DNA from: Massilia sp. R2A-15
Lineage (GTDB): Bacteria > Pseudomonadota > Gammaproteobacteria > Burkholderiales > Burkholderiaceae_D
Direction: 5' to 3'
DNA length: 64,000 nucleotides
Assembly (NCBI RefSeq): GCF_030704305.1
Contig: NZ_CP131935.1
Span: forward strand, 3,844,001 to 3,908,000
Both the position numbers and the translations under genes were made by a program. This document shows, piece by piece, positions 36,119 to 44,496 of the stretch. Position 1 is the first letter of the stretch, and the number at the start of each line of letters is the position of its first letter. The notes beneath the pieces were generated by a model, which did not search any database, was not told the DNA's origin, and was given only the letters and a program-made list of their open reading frames with translations.

Positions 36119-37363
36119 GTGTTTGACCAGATTCGATTGAGCCACTGGAGCGCGGACATCCGCAGCCAGCTCGCGCTGCCACTGCGCGTCATCTTGTGGA
36201 ACGGCCAGCAGCTCGATTTTTCGTCGGAGCCGCCGCGCGTGACGATCAAGGTGCCGCGCCCGTCCGCGGTGCGCTACCTGATCTCGCCGTCGCTGCTGAA
36301 CCTTGGCACGGCCTACGTCGAGGGCGCGATCGAAGTGACCGGCCGCGCCGCCGACATGATCGCCATCGTCAACGACCTGGCGCGCGCCAGCCTCAAGCCG
36401 CACGGCATCCTGTCGCGCGCCGCCAGCGCCCTCACCCGCACCCACACGCGCGAGAAGGACGCCGAAGCGATCCGCTACCACTACGACGTGTCCAACGAAT
36501 TCTACGGCGCCTGGCTCGACCCGGCGATGGTGTATTCCTGCGCCTATTTCGAAAACGGCGACGAGGACCTGGCAACCGCGCAGCTGAAAAAAATCGACCA
36601 CATCCTGGCCAAGATCGACCTGAAGCCGGGACAGAGCCTGCTCGACATCGGCTGCGGCTGGGGCGCGCTGGCGATCCGCGCGGCCGAGCGTTTCGGCGCG
36701 CGCTGCGTCGGCATCACGCTGTCGGAAAACCAGGCGCGGCTCGCGCGCGAGCGGGTCGAACAGGCCGGCCTGCAGCACCTGGTCGACATCCGCCTGCAGG
36801 ACTATCGCGACGTGGACGGCCAGTTCGACCGCATCACCAGCGTCGGCATGTTCGAGCATGTCGGCATCGGCCACCTGAAGGAGTACTTCGAGCGCGTCAA
36901 CGCGCTGCTGGCGCCCGACGGCGTGGTGATGAACCACGGGATCACCACCACCGACGTCCACAGCCGCGGCACGCCATACGGCGGCGGCGAATTCATCGAC
37001 CGCTACGTGTTCCCGCACGGCGAACTGGCGCACCTGGGCACGGTAATCCGCAGCATGCAGCAAGGCGGGCTGGAAGTGCGCGACGTGGAAAACCTGCGCC
37101 GCCATTACGCCCGCACCTGCGCGATGTGGACCGACAATTTCGAGGCGAACGCCGAACGCGTGGCGCAGCTGACCGATCCGAAGCGGTTCCGGATCTGGCA
37201 TGTGTACCTGGCCGGCTGCAGCTACGCCTTCAACAACGACTGGATCAGCCTGTACCAGATCGTGTGCGGCAAGGCCGGCCAGCAGCCGTCGGCCATGCCG
37301 TGGTCGCGCCGCTACATGTATCCGGCATCGGGGTCTGGTCCTGCGGACCTGACCCCATCTTAG
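36119..37363 (+). CDS. cfa: Cyclopropane-fatty-acyl-phospholipid synthase family
   Basis: A 414-residue SAM-dependent methyltransferase. LLDIGCGWGALAIRAAERFG is motif I; MFEHVGIGHLKEYF, EFIDRYVFPHGEL and YHYDVSNEFYGAWL are Cfa signatures. It methylenates unsaturated acyl chains of membrane phospholipids. I use GTG 36119 (VFDQIRLSHW), the only sensible start close to the conserved N-terminus. The tail after RRYMYPAS (GSGPADLTPS) and the stop are encoded by repeat A, so the native C-terminus has been replaced. Confidence 0.88.
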   Translation: MFDQIRLSHWSADIRSQLALPLRVILWNGQQLDFSSEPPRVTIKVPRPSAVRYLISPSLLNLGTAYVEGAIEVTGRAADMIAIVNDLARASLKPHGILSRAASALTRTHTREKDAEAIRYHYDVSNEFYGAWLDPAMVYSCAYFENGDEDLATAQLKKIDHILAKIDLKPGQSLLDIGCGWGALAIRAAERFGARCVGITLSENQARLARERVEQAGLQHLVDIRLQDYRDVDGQFDRITSVGMFEHVGIGHLKEYFERVNALLAPDGVVMNHGITTTDVHSRGTPYGGGEFIDRYVFPHGELAHLGTVIRSMQQGGLEVRDVENLRRHYARTCAMWTDNFEANAERVAQLTDPKRFRIWHVYLAGCSYAFNNDWISLYQIVCGKAGQQPSAMPWSRRYMYPASGSGPADLTPS

Positions 37364-37409
37364 ATATCGCCACAACTTAAAAGGGGTCAGGTCCGCAGGA
37401 CCAGCCCCC
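37330..37409. repeat. Repeat A, copy 4 (supplies cfa 3' end)
   Basis: Units 37330-37356 and 37383-37409 face each other 26 bp apart. The first encodes the last nine codons of cfa. The second ends 9 bp before the stop of the outer-membrane gene on the other strand. Confidence 0.9.
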
Positions 37410-37417
37410 TGCCTCGG

Positions 37418-38098
37418 TTAGAAGCGGTAGGACACGCCGGCGCGCAGCACCGGGAAGAAGCGCGGCGCGGTGTTATCGTCTTCGAGGCGGCTGCGTTCGG
37501 CCGCCACGTCGCGCGCCAGCGCCTGGCACATCAGCGGCGACCCGGTGCAGCCGGTGCTGCTCAGGGTGACAGAACCGCGGCCCTGGTAAAACGCACCGAT
37601 GTCGCTGGTGAAGTGCCAGCCCGGCGCGCCTGCCAGGGCGTCGCCCCAGCCAATGCCGATGTAGGGCGCCAGCTTGCGGAACTCGACGCCACCGTTCAGG
37701 ACGCCGAACTGGGCCGCCGCGTACTGCGAACCATTGATGGTGATGACGCCGTTGTTGACCGGCCTGTTACGGTAGTGGAACTCGTTGCCGTCGTAGATGG
37801 CGCCGCCGGTCAAATGGAAGCTGCTGTCTGCGATCGGATACCAGTCGGCCAGCAGGTCGACGTTCAGCAGTTTCAGGTCGATATCGTAGTCGATCGCATT
37901 GACCGTATCGCTGAAGCTGGTCTTGAGGTAATGCAGGCCGACGCGGCCGCTGACGTTGCTGGCGACGCGGTGGCTCAGATAGCCGCCGATGCCCGTGGTG
38001 CCCAGGTCGAGCGAGAACGCGGTGGAGGACTGCGCCTGCGCGGCGCCGGCGACAGTGGAAGCCAGGGCGACAGCGACTGCGAATTTATTCAAAGACAT
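37418..38098 (-). CDS. Outer membrane beta-barrel protein
   Basis: A 226-residue protein with a signal peptide (cleavage near AGAAQA-QSS), beta-strands with alternating hydrophobic residues (GGYLSHRVASNVSGRVGLHY, LLNVDLLADWYP, PYIGIGWGD) and a C-terminal aromatic residue in SYRF, the usual BAM signal. The family is uncertain (OmpW/porin-like small barrel). One Cys pair (TGCTGSPLMCQ) is unusual for a barrel and may stabilise a loop. Confidence 0.8.
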   Translation of the reverse strand: MSLNKFAVAVALASTVAGAAQAQSSTAFSLDLGTTGIGGYLSHRVASNVSGRVGLHYLKTSFSDTVNAIDYDIDLKLLNVDLLADWYPIADSSFHLTGGAIYDGNEFHYRNRPVNNGVITINGSQYAAAQFGVLNGGVEFRKLAPYIGIGWGDALAGAPGWHFTSDIGAFYQGRGSVTLSSTGCTGSPLMCQALARDVAAERSRLEDDNTAPRFFPVLRAGVSYRF

Positions 38099-38160
38099 TT
38101 ATTTCTCCTGTGAAAGTTACAGGATTGTAAATGTTGGGCGAAGGAAAGAACAGTGATTTC

Positions 38161-38232
38161 GGGGTCTGGTCCTGCGGACCCGCCCCCATTTTTAGCGGGC
38201 ACGCGCCGCAGCCCAAGGGCTGGGGTCAGGTC
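38161..38232. repeat. Repeat A, copy 5 (second unit split by IS)
   Basis: A complete unit 38161-38187 faces a second unit whose left part (TGGGGTCAGGTC, ending 38232) is separated from its right part (GGTCCGCCGGACC.., 39490-39509) by the IS element. Joined, they give a normal repeat unit. Confidence 0.85.
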
Positions 38233-38262
38233 TGAGATGCACCGGTTTGGTGGACAGGTTAA

Positions 38263-39162
38263 TTAGCAACACATGTGCTGCGCCTGGACCTGCGCCGGCG
38301 TTTTGTAGCCGAGCGATTGATGAAGTCGGATTGTATTGTAGTACACCTCAATATGATCTTTGACGGCGGCAACCGCGGCAGCGTGATCTTCATACACGAA
38401 GTGATGCGTCAACTCGTTCTTCAGGTTCGAGAAGAAGCTCTCCGCAACCGCGTTATCGTGACAGTTCCCTTTGCGGCTCATGCTCGCAATTGCGCCCTTC
38501 GACTCGAGGTAGTCGCGAAACTTCTTCGAGCCGTAAGGCGATCCCTGATCCGTGTGGCAAACGAGCCCTGGCGGCGGGCGATATCGCTCCATGGCCGCTT
38601 CGATCGTCTGCACGGCCAGGGCGGCGGTCTGGCTCGTTCCCATCGCCCAGCCAATGACAGCGTGCGTGGACAAATCCAGGAATATCGACAGATGGCTTAT
38701 CCCCGTCCGCGTGGTGATTTGCGTCATGTCGCCCACCCACACGCGGTTTGGAACGGCGACCTTGAATTTCCGGTTCACCAGATTCGGGGCTGGCGGTTCT
38801 TTTTGTTGCGGTGCTGGTTTGCTTTGCAGTCGTTGGGTTCGAAGCGTCTGAATGCCGGCGCAACGTCGTAGACGTGCCACTCGATTTCGCCCGCATGGAT
38901 TTTTTTCCGCGCGTAGCACCCGCCACATCTTGATGACGCCTGCAGCGCGCCGGTGTTCCGCGTCGATCTCGTGAAGCCTCGCAATCAAGGCGATGTCCGC
39001 GCTATCGCGCGGGCTCATAGGGCGACAGCGCGAGGCATGGTAGCCGCTTCGGCTTACGCCAAGTAAGCGGCACATCAGCCCGACCGGATACATCTCGGCA
39101 TGCTCGCGAATGAAGGCGTACCTCAGCGCTATCGGCGCATGAAGTACGCCTCGGCTTTTTTT
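38263..39162 (-). CDS. IS3-family transposase OrfB part (copy 1)
   Basis: About 299 codons, entered by a -1 shift from orfA at A7 (39156-39162). The catalytic DDE residues sit in WVGDMTQITT, CHTDQGSPYGS and NAVAESFFSNLKNE, with the IS3 HTH_21 and rve domains in order. It makes the OrfAB transposase. One residue differs from copy 2 (SKPAPQQ versus SKPPPQQ). It looks intact. Confidence 0.9.
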   Translation of the reverse strand, partial: KKSRGVLHAPIALRYAFIREHAEMYPVGLMCRLLGVSRSGYHASRCRPMSPRDSADIALIARLHEIDAEHRRAAGVIKMWRVLRAEKNPCGRNRVARLRRCAGIQTLRTQRLQSKPAPQQKEPPAPNLVNRKFKVAVPNRVWVGDMTQITTRTGISHLSIFLDLSTHAVIGWAMGTSQTAALAVQTIEAAMERYRPPPGLVCHTDQGSPYGSKKFRDYLESKGAIASMSRKGNCHDNAVAESFFSNLKNELTHHFVYEDHAAAVAAVKDHIEVYYNTIRLHQSLGYKTPAQVQAQHMCC

Positions 39163-39440
39163 AGAATTTCGAGCTCCAGTGCCAGGCGAAGATTCTCCTT
39201 GCGAAGCCGAGTCAGCTCGTCTTCCTCGCCAGCTGGCGGGCGCCCAGGCGGTCGAAACGCCAAGTCCGGGCCGACCAAGTCGACCCGCTTCGCCCATTTA
39301 TAAAGCTGATTTCGACGCACGCCGAGCTCTCGCGCCAGCGCCGCGGCGTTATCGCATTGCTTCAGACGTTCAACCGCTTGGAGCTTGAACTCCGGGCTAA
39401 AGACCTGGTTTTCAGATGATTTTACGAGTTTGGTATCCAT
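39129..39440 (-). CDS. IS3-family OrfA (copy 1)
   Basis: A 103-residue helix-turn-helix protein (FSPEFKLQAVERLKQCD, LARELGVRRNQLYKWAK) with a coiled-coil tail (LRKENLRLALELEILKKAE). It regulates transposition and forms the N-terminus of OrfAB after frameshifting. Confidence 0.9.
   Translation of the reverse strand: MDTKLVKSSENQVFSPEFKLQAVERLKQCDNAAALARELGVRRNQLYKWAKRVDLVGPDLAFRPPGRPPAGEEDELTRLRKENLRLALELEILKKAEAYFMRR
39156..39162 (-). promoter_or_regulatory. Slippery A7 tract for -1 frameshifting (copy 1)
   Basis: CTAAAAAAAGCC on the coding strand. orfA reads CTA AAA AAA GCC and orfB is in the -1 frame, as usual for IS3 family. Confidence 0.75.
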
Positions 39441-39489
39441 GGAACGTATTGTCCCCTATTTGGATGTCCACCAAACTCGGTACATCTCA

Positions 39490-39587
39490 GGTCCGCCGGA
39501 CCCGACCCCGGGGTTGCCGGCGCCACGTCAACTCTTCGGGGCCGACACGAATTCCCACATGGGGTCAGGTCCGCGGGACCAGACCCC
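39490..39587. repeat. Repeat A, copy 6 (half split by IS plus full unit)
   Basis: The right half of the IS-split unit (39490-39509) and a full unit at 39561-39587 (GGGGTCAGGTCCGC-GGGACCAGACCCC) 51 bp further on, just past the msrA stop. Confidence 0.85.
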
Positions 39588-39596
39588 GGCCTTCGT

Positions 39597-40130
39597 TCAT
39601 TTCAGGCGGTTGGCGAAGGTATGGCGGAACTTGGCCACCTTGGGCGCCACCACGAAGGCGCAATAGCCTTGCAGCGGATGCTGGCGGAAGTAATCCTGGT
39701 GGTAGTCCTCGGCCTTGTACCAGGTCTGCTGCGGCATCAGCTCGGTGACGATGGGCGCATCCCACACGTTGGCCATCTCGGCCATCACGTGGCGCGCCGT
39801 CTCCTGCTGCTCCGGCGAGGTGGTGAAGATCACAGAGCGGTACTGGGTGCCGACGTCGTTACCCTGGCGGTTCAGGGTGGTCGGATCGTGGATGGTGAAG
39901 AACACCTCGAGAATGTCGCGGTAGCTGATCTGCTGCGGATCGAATTCGAGGCGCACCACTTCGGCGTGGCCGGTGGTGCCGGCGCACACCTGCTCGTAGC
40001 TGGGGTCGGGCACATGGCCGCCCATGTAGCCGGACTCGACCTTGACGACGCCGCGCGCTTCCAGGTACACCGCCTCGAGGCACCAGAAACAGCCGCCGCC
40101 GAGGATCGCCACTTCGGTTTGGTTCGTCAT
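39597..40130 (-). CDS. msrA: Peptide-methionine (S)-S-oxide reductase
   Basis: A 177-residue protein. ILGGGCFWCLEAVY holds the catalytic Cys of MsrA, followed by YMGGHVPDPSYEQVCAGTTG and TQYRSVIF. It repairs methionine-S-sulfoxide. It lacks a signal peptide, so it is cytoplasmic. Confidence 0.95.
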   Translation of the reverse strand: MTNQTEVAILGGGCFWCLEAVYLEARGVVKVESGYMGGHVPDPSYEQVCAGTTGHAEVVRLEFDPQQISYRDILEVFFTIHDPTTLNRQGNDVGTQYRSVIFTTSPEQQETARHVMAEMANVWDAPIVTELMPQQTWYKAEDYHQDYFRQHPLQGYCAFVVAPKVAKFRHTFANRLK

Positions 40131-40264
40131 CTCACACCCCAGGCAATAATTTTTCCATAGCGATAACTGTAACGCAAAGCGCCAGGGCGCGCACGTCCCG
40201 CCGATGCGCCAGTAACATCAGGTGCGGCAAATTTGGCATAATGGCTCAAATCCACAAGGCACCA

Positions 40265-40777
40265 ATGAACACTAGCTCTCCCCGCGCCGCCGCGCCCCAG
40301 TTCGACTCGGCGCAATTTCGCCAGGCGCTGTCGCAATTTGCCACCGGCGTCACGGTCATCACGACCAGGCTGGCCGACGGCAGTTTTCGCGGCCTCACCG
40401 CCAGTTCCTTCAATTCCGTCTCGCTCGATCCGCCGCTGGTGCTGTGGAGCCTGGGCGGCGCGGCCAACAGCCTGCCCATCTTCAGCGGCAATTCGCATTA
40501 CGTGATCAACGTGCTGGGCGCCGACCAGGCCCCGCTGGCCGAGCGCTTTTCGCGCCGCAGCGACAATCCCTTCGCCGACACCGAGTACGAGCTGTCGCGC
40601 ACCGGCCAGCCGATCCTCAAAGGCGTCTCGGCCTGGTTCGAATGCCACAACCGCTCGCGCTATCCGGAAGGCGACCACGTCATCTTCGTGGGCGAAGTCG
40701 AGGAATGCGCGTTTCATCCGCAGTCCTCGCTGATCTTCCACGGCGGCCGTTTCAGCAGCACGGTTCCGGTAAAATAG
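40265..40777 (+). CDS. Flavin reductase-like FMN-binding protein
   Basis: A 170-residue flavin reductase (PF01613): [37 protein letters not shown] and [10 protein letters not shown] start at ATG 40265 because AAGG lies just upstream; the ATG at 40241 coincides with a CATAAT -10-like sequence (40237-40242), so transcription probably starts after it. Such enzymes supply reduced flavin to monooxygenases. It is 65 bp upstream of the acyl-CoA dehydrogenase. Confidence 0.87.
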   Translation: MNTSSPRAAAPQFDSAQFRQALSQFATGVTVITTRLADGSFRGLTASSFNSVSLDPPLVLWSLGGAANSLPIFSGNSHYVINVLGADQAPLAERFSRRSDNPFADTEYELSRTGQPILKGVSAWFECHNRSRYPEGDHVIFVGEVEECAFHPQSSLIFHGGRFSSTVPVK

Positions 40778-40842
40778 CGCCGCGGCAAAGCTGGCTATAC
40801 AAGCTGGCGCCATCCTCATCGACCAATCCGACAGGAATCTCC

Positions 40843-42039
40843 ATGAACAAACCCGAATCGCCGCGCAAGGCCCAATTCCACTGGGACGATCCGCTGCTGC
40901 TCAACAGCCAGCTGACCGACGACGAGCGCATGGTGCGCGACGCCGCCGCCGCGTACTGCCAGGACAAGCTGCAGCCACGCATCCTCGAAGCGTTCCGCCA
41001 CGAGAAGATGGACACCTCGATCTTCCGCGAGATGGGCGAGCTGGGCCTGCTGGGACCGACCATCCCGGCCGAATACGGCGGCGCGGGCATGAACTACGTC
41101 TGCTACGGCCTGATCGCGCGCGAAGTCGAGCGCGTCGATTCGGGCTACCGCTCGATGATGAGCGTGCAGTCCTCGCTGGTGATGGTGCCGATCTACGAGT
41201 TCGGCACCGAAGCGCAGCGCCAGAAATACCTGCCGAAGCTGGCCTCGGGCGAATGGATCGGCTGCTTCGGCCTGACCGAGCCGAACCACGGCTCCGACCC
41301 GAGCTCGATGATCACCCGCGCGCGCAAAGTCGACGGCGGCTACGCGCTGACCGGCTCGAAGATGTGGATCACCAATTCGCCGGTGGCCGACGTGTTCGTG
41401 GTGTGGGCCAAGGACGATGAAGGCGCGATCCGCGGCTTCGTGCTGGAAAAAGGCATGGCCGGCTTGACCGCGCCGGCGATCCACGGCAAGTTCGGGCTGC
41501 GCGCCTCGGTGACGGGCGAAATCGTGATGGACAACGTGTTCTGCCCGGAAGAGAACGCGTTCCCGGACGTGCGCGGACTGAAGGGCCCGTTCACCTGCCT
41601 GAACTCGGCGCGCTACGGCATCGCCTGGGGTGCGCTGGGCGCGGCCGAAGCGTGCTGGCACACCGCGCGCCAGTACACGATGGACCGCACCCAGTTCGGC
41701 CGTCCGCTGGCGGCGAACCAGCTGGTGCAGAAGAAGCTGGCCGACATGCAGACCGAAATCACGCTGGGCCTGCAGGGCTGCCTGCGCCTGGGCCGCATGA
41801 AGGACGAAGGCACCGCGGCCGTGGAAATCACCTCGATGATGAAGCGCAATTCGTGCGGCAAGTCGCTCGACATCGCCCGCGTCGCGCGCGACATGCTGGG
41901 CGGTAACGGCATCTCCGACGAGTTCGGCGTGATCCGCCACATGGTCAACCTCGAGGTTGTCAACACCTACGAAGGCACGCACGATATCCACGCGCTGATC
42001 CTGGGCCGCGCCCAGACCGGCATCCAGGCGTTCCAGTAA
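40843..42039 (+). CDS. gcdH: Glutaryl-CoA dehydrogenase
   Basis: A 398-residue acyl-CoA dehydrogenase. The start has AGGAA 6 bp upstream. [11 protein letters not shown], the glutaryl-type [31 protein letters not shown] and the catalytic Glu in [15 protein letters not shown] fit GcdH. It oxidises and decarboxylates glutaryl-CoA to crotonyl-CoA in lysine and tryptophan degradation, reducing ETF. No partner gene is nearby. Confidence 0.92.
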   Translation: MNKPESPRKAQFHWDDPLLLNSQLTDDERMVRDAAAAYCQDKLQPRILEAFRHEKMDTSIFREMGELGLLGPTIPAEYGGAGMNYVCYGLIAREVERVDSGYRSMMSVQSSLVMVPIYEFGTEAQRQKYLPKLASGEWIGCFGLTEPNHGSDPSSMITRARKVDGGYALTGSKMWITNSPVADVFVVWAKDDEGAIRGFVLEKGMAGLTAPAIHGKFGLRASVTGEIVMDNVFCPEENAFPDVRGLKGPFTCLNSARYGIAWGALGAAEACWHTARQYTMDRTQFGRPLAANQLVQKKLADMQTEITLGLQGCLRLGRMKDEGTAAVEITSMMKRNSCGKSLDIARVARDMLGGNGISDEFGVIRHMVNLEVVNTYEGTHDIHALILGRAQTGIQAFQ

Positions 42040-42073
42040 CAGCGGAGGTTAGGGACTCGACGTTTGCAGCATC

Positions 42074-42093
42074 GGGGTCTGGTCCTGCGGACC
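42074..42093. repeat. Repeat A, copy 7, left half (split by IS)
   Basis: GGGGTCTGGTCCTGCGGACC then IS; the right part GACCTGACCCC (43351-43361) continues after it with GACC duplicated. Confidence 0.85.
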
Positions 42094-42142
42094 TGAGATG
42101 TACCGAGTTTGGTGGACATCCAAATAGGGGACAATACGTTCC

Positions 42143-42454
42143 ATGGATACCAAACTCGTAAAATCATCTGAAAACCAGGTCTTTAGCCCGGAGTTCAAGC
42201 TCCAAGCGGTTGAACGTCTGAAGCAATGCGATAACGCCGCGGCGCTGGCGCGAGAGCTCGGCGTGCGTCGAAATCAGCTTTATAAATGGGCGAAGCGGGT
42301 CGACTTGGTCGGCCCGGACTTGGCGTTTCGACCGCCTGGGCGCCCGCCAGCTGGCGAGGAAGACGAGCTGACTCGGCTTCGCAAGGAGAATCTTCGCCTG
42401 GCACTGGAGCTCGAAATTCTAAAAAAAGCCGAGGCGTACTTCATGCGCCGATAG
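42143..42454 (+). CDS. IS3-family OrfA (copy 2)
   Basis: A 103-residue helix-turn-helix protein identical in sequence to OrfA of copy 1. Overlaps orfB through the slippery tract. Confidence 0.9.
   Translation: MDTKLVKSSENQVFSPEFKLQAVERLKQCDNAAALARELGVRRNQLYKWAKRVDLVGPDLAFRPPGRPPAGEEDELTRLRKENLRLALELEILKKAEAYFMRR
42421..42427 (+). promoter_or_regulatory. Slippery A7 tract for -1 frameshifting (copy 2)
   Basis: CTAAAAAAAGCC, where OrfA reads CTA AAA AAA GCC and orfB is in the -1 frame. Confidence 0.75.
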
Positions 42455-43320
42455 CGCTGAGGTACGCCTTCATTCGCGAGCATGCCGAGATGTATCCGGT
42501 CGGGCTGATGTGCCGCTTACTTGGCGTAAGCCGAAGCGGCTACCATGCCTCGCGCTGTCGCCCTATGAGCCCGCGCGATAGCGCGGACATCGCCTTGATT
42601 GCGAGGCTTCACGAGATCGACGCGGAACACCGGCGCGCTGCAGGCGTCATCAAGATGTGGCGGGTGCTACGCGCGGAAAAAAATCCATGCGGGCGAAATC
42701 GAGTGGCACGTCTACGACGTTGCGCCGGCATTCAGACGCTTCGAACCCAACGACTGCAAAGCAAACCACCACCGCAACAAAAAGAACCGCCAGCCCCGAA
42801 TCTGGTGAACCGGAAATTCAAGGTCGCCGTTCCAAACCGCGTGTGGGTGGGCGACATGACGCAAATCACCACGCGGACGGGGATAAGCCATCTGTCGATA
42901 TTCCTGGATTTGTCCACGCACGCTGTCATTGGCTGGGCGATGGGAACGAGCCAGACCGCCGCCCTGGCCGTGCAGACGATCGAAGCGGCCATGGAGCGAT
43001 ATCGCCCGCCGCCAGGGCTCGTTTGCCACACGGATCAGGGATCGCCTTACGGCTCGAAGAAGTTTCGCGACTACCTCGAGTCGAAGGGCGCAATTGCGAG
43101 CATGAGCCGCAAAGGGAACTGTCACGATAACGCGGTTGCGGAGAGCTTCTTCTCGAACCTGAAGAACGAGTTGACGCATCACTTCGTGTATGAAGATCAC
43201 GCTGCCGCGGTTGCCGCCGTCAAAGATCATATTGAGGTGTACTACAATACAATCCGACTTCATCAATCGCTCGGCTACAAAACGCCGGCGCAGGTCCAGG
43301 CGCAGCACATGTGTTGCTAA
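42421..43320 (+). CDS. IS3-family transposase OrfB part (copy 2)
   Basis: About 299 codons expressed as OrfAB by frameshifting. The DDE triad is in WVGDMTQITT, CHTDQGSPYGS and NAVAESFFSNLKNE. It is intact and almost identical to copy 1 at the DNA level, consistent with recent activity. Confidence 0.9.
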   Translation, partial: KKSRGVLHAPIALRYAFIREHAEMYPVGLMCRLLGVSRSGYHASRCRPMSPRDSADIALIARLHEIDAEHRRAAGVIKMWRVLRAEKNPCGRNRVARLRRCAGIQTLRTQRLQSKPPPQQKEPPAPNLVNRKFKVAVPNRVWVGDMTQITTRTGISHLSIFLDLSTHAVIGWAMGTSQTAALAVQTIEAAMERYRPPPGLVCHTDQGSPYGSKKFRDYLESKGAIASMSRKGNCHDNAVAESFFSNLKNELTHHFVYEDHAAAVAAVKDHIEVYYNTIRLHQSLGYKTPAQVQAQHMCC

Positions 43321-43350
43321 TTAACCTGTCCACCAAACCGGTGCATCTCA

Positions 43351-43415
43351 GACCTGACCCCATTTTGCTTATTGCAGGCCAGAAAATTGGGATCAGGTCC
43401 GACCGGCCTGGTCCC
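43351..43415. repeat. Repeat A, copies 7 (right half) and 8 (supplies the PEP-CTERM 3' end)
   Basis: GACCTGACCCC after the IS, then a diverged unit at 43389-43415 (GGGATCAGGTCCGACCGGCC..). The second encodes the last codons and stop of the PEP-CTERM gene on the minus strand. Confidence 0.75.
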
Positions 43416-44496
43416 TTTTTTTTCGGCGCAGCAGGAAGATCGCGACCAGCGCACCGGCCATCAGGCTGGCCGTTCCCGGCTCCGGCACGGGCGTCGGGAC
43501 GCGCGGCGGCACCACGTTCTTCGGCGGCGCCGGTGGCGTGCCGGGCGGATCCCGCGGCGGCGGTGAGGCTGGCGGATTGGATGGCGGCAGTGGATCCTGC
43601 TGCGGCGGTGAGGCTGGCGGATTCGATGGCGGCTGCGGGTTCTGCGGCGCCGGAGGATTCGTTGGCGGCTGCGGGTCCTGCGGCGCAGGCGGATTCGTTG
43701 GCGGCGGCGCCGGCGGCGTCGCGATCTCGCCGTGCAGCACAGTCGGCGGCGCCGAGCGCACCGCGTCGATCGCCGGCGGCGCCGCCAGCGTCGGCGTAAA
43801 GCCCGCCGGCGCCGGCGCTTCCACCCTGCCCGACACCGCGGCCGTCTGCACCGGCGGCATGTCCAATGGGCGTGGCGCCGGCCCCTGGCCCACCGGCACG
43901 ATCGCCGCCGCATCGCTGAGCCCATCGGCCGACGCATACATCGTGTCGAGCACCTCGGGCGCCGGCTCGTTGGCCATCATGACTGGCGCCACTGGCGCCG
44001 CCGACAACAGGTTGCCGCAGCGCGTACGCGCCGTGGTCTTGCCGTCGGTGATGATCGTTTCGCCCGCCGCCAGCATCACCTTCTTGCTGGTCCAAAAAAT
44101 CTTCTCTCCCACCCGGTAGGACACATGCATCCACTGCGGCGCGCCGAGCCTGACCACGCGCGCCTGCGTCACGTCGAATTTGGCGTAGTGCGCGGCCACC
44201 ACCGGATCGCGCAGCACGGCGCCGGCCAGCTCGGAGCGGCTGTGCACGCCGCCGGGGATGACAGAGTAGCGATACGCCAGCCGCTGCGGCTGCCCCGCCG
44301 CCGCGGATTCGCCGGCGGCCAGGCGCGCAACGGCCACGTCTTCGGCTGCGACCGCGCCGCGCTGGGCCGGCGCGTCGCTGTGCACGACCCATACAATCAG
44401 CGCGCCCAGCAGCGCGCCGACGCCGAGCATCACGCGCGGAGTCGGCGCCGCCTTCAGCGGCTTCTTGTACTTTCGGACTCGCGTGCGTATGCGCAT
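43393..44496 (-). CDS. PEP-CTERM sorting-domain protein, proline-rich
   Basis: A 367-residue protein. Start at ATG 44496 (MRIRTRVRKYKK) gives a basic cytoplasmic end and an N-terminal hydrophobic helix (VMLGVGALLGALIVWVV). A soluble domain is followed by about 85 residues of repeats of the kind PPxNPPAPQ. The end has the PEP-CTERM pattern PVPEPGTASLMAGALVAIFLLRRKKR, recognised by exosortase/PEP-CTERM systems, which usually export proteins with extracellular polysaccharide. No exosortase is in the window. The last residues (RDQAGRT) and stop lie in a repeat A unit. Confidence 0.8.
   Translation of the reverse strand: MRIRTRVRKYKKPLKAAPTPRVMLGVGALLGALIVWVVHSDAPAQRGAVAAEDVAVARLAAGESAAAGQPQRLAYRYSVIPGGVHSRSELAGAVLRDPVVAAHYAKFDVTQARVVRLGAPQWMHVSYRVGEKIFWTSKKVMLAAGETIITDGKTTARTRCGNLLSAAPVAPVMMANEPAPEVLDTMYASADGLSDAAAIVPVGQGPAPRPLDMPPVQTAAVSGRVEAPAPAGFTPTLAAPPAIDAVRSAPPTVLHGEIATPPAPPPTNPPAPQDPQPPTNPPAPQNPQPPSNPPASPPQQDPLPPSNPPASPPPRDPPGTPPAPPKNVVPPRVPTPVPEPGTASLMAGALVAIFLLRRKKRDQAGRT

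Larger units (their letters stand above)
38233..39489 (-). mobile_element. IS3-family insertion sequence, copy 1
   Basis: 1257 bp with inverted ends TGAGATGYACCGRKTTTGG (two or three mismatches) and a GGTC target duplication (38229-38232 and 39490-39493). It carries orfA and orfB with an A7 slippery tract. It is nearly identical to the element at 42094-43350, of the same length, in opposite orientation. It sits inside repeat A. Confidence 0.92.
42094..43350 (+). mobile_element. IS3-family insertion sequence, copy 2
   Basis: 1257 bp, flanked by GACC duplications (42090-42093 and 43351-43354). Left end TGAGATGTACCGAGTTTGG, right end complement TGAGATGCACCGGTTTGG. Same content and length as copy 1 in the opposite direction; each copy has its own target duplication, so they inserted separately. 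Confidence 0.92.

Noticed and set aside
38233-43350. Composite transposon formed by the two IS copies carrying msrA, flavin reductase and gcdH
   Set aside because: Each copy has its own GACC/GGTC duplication and splits its own repeat A unit, so they inserted separately; the genes between are normal chromosomal genes.
28455-43415. CRISPR array
   Set aside because: The repeats are irregularly spaced, palindromic over their full length, in both orientations and separated by genes; no cas genes.
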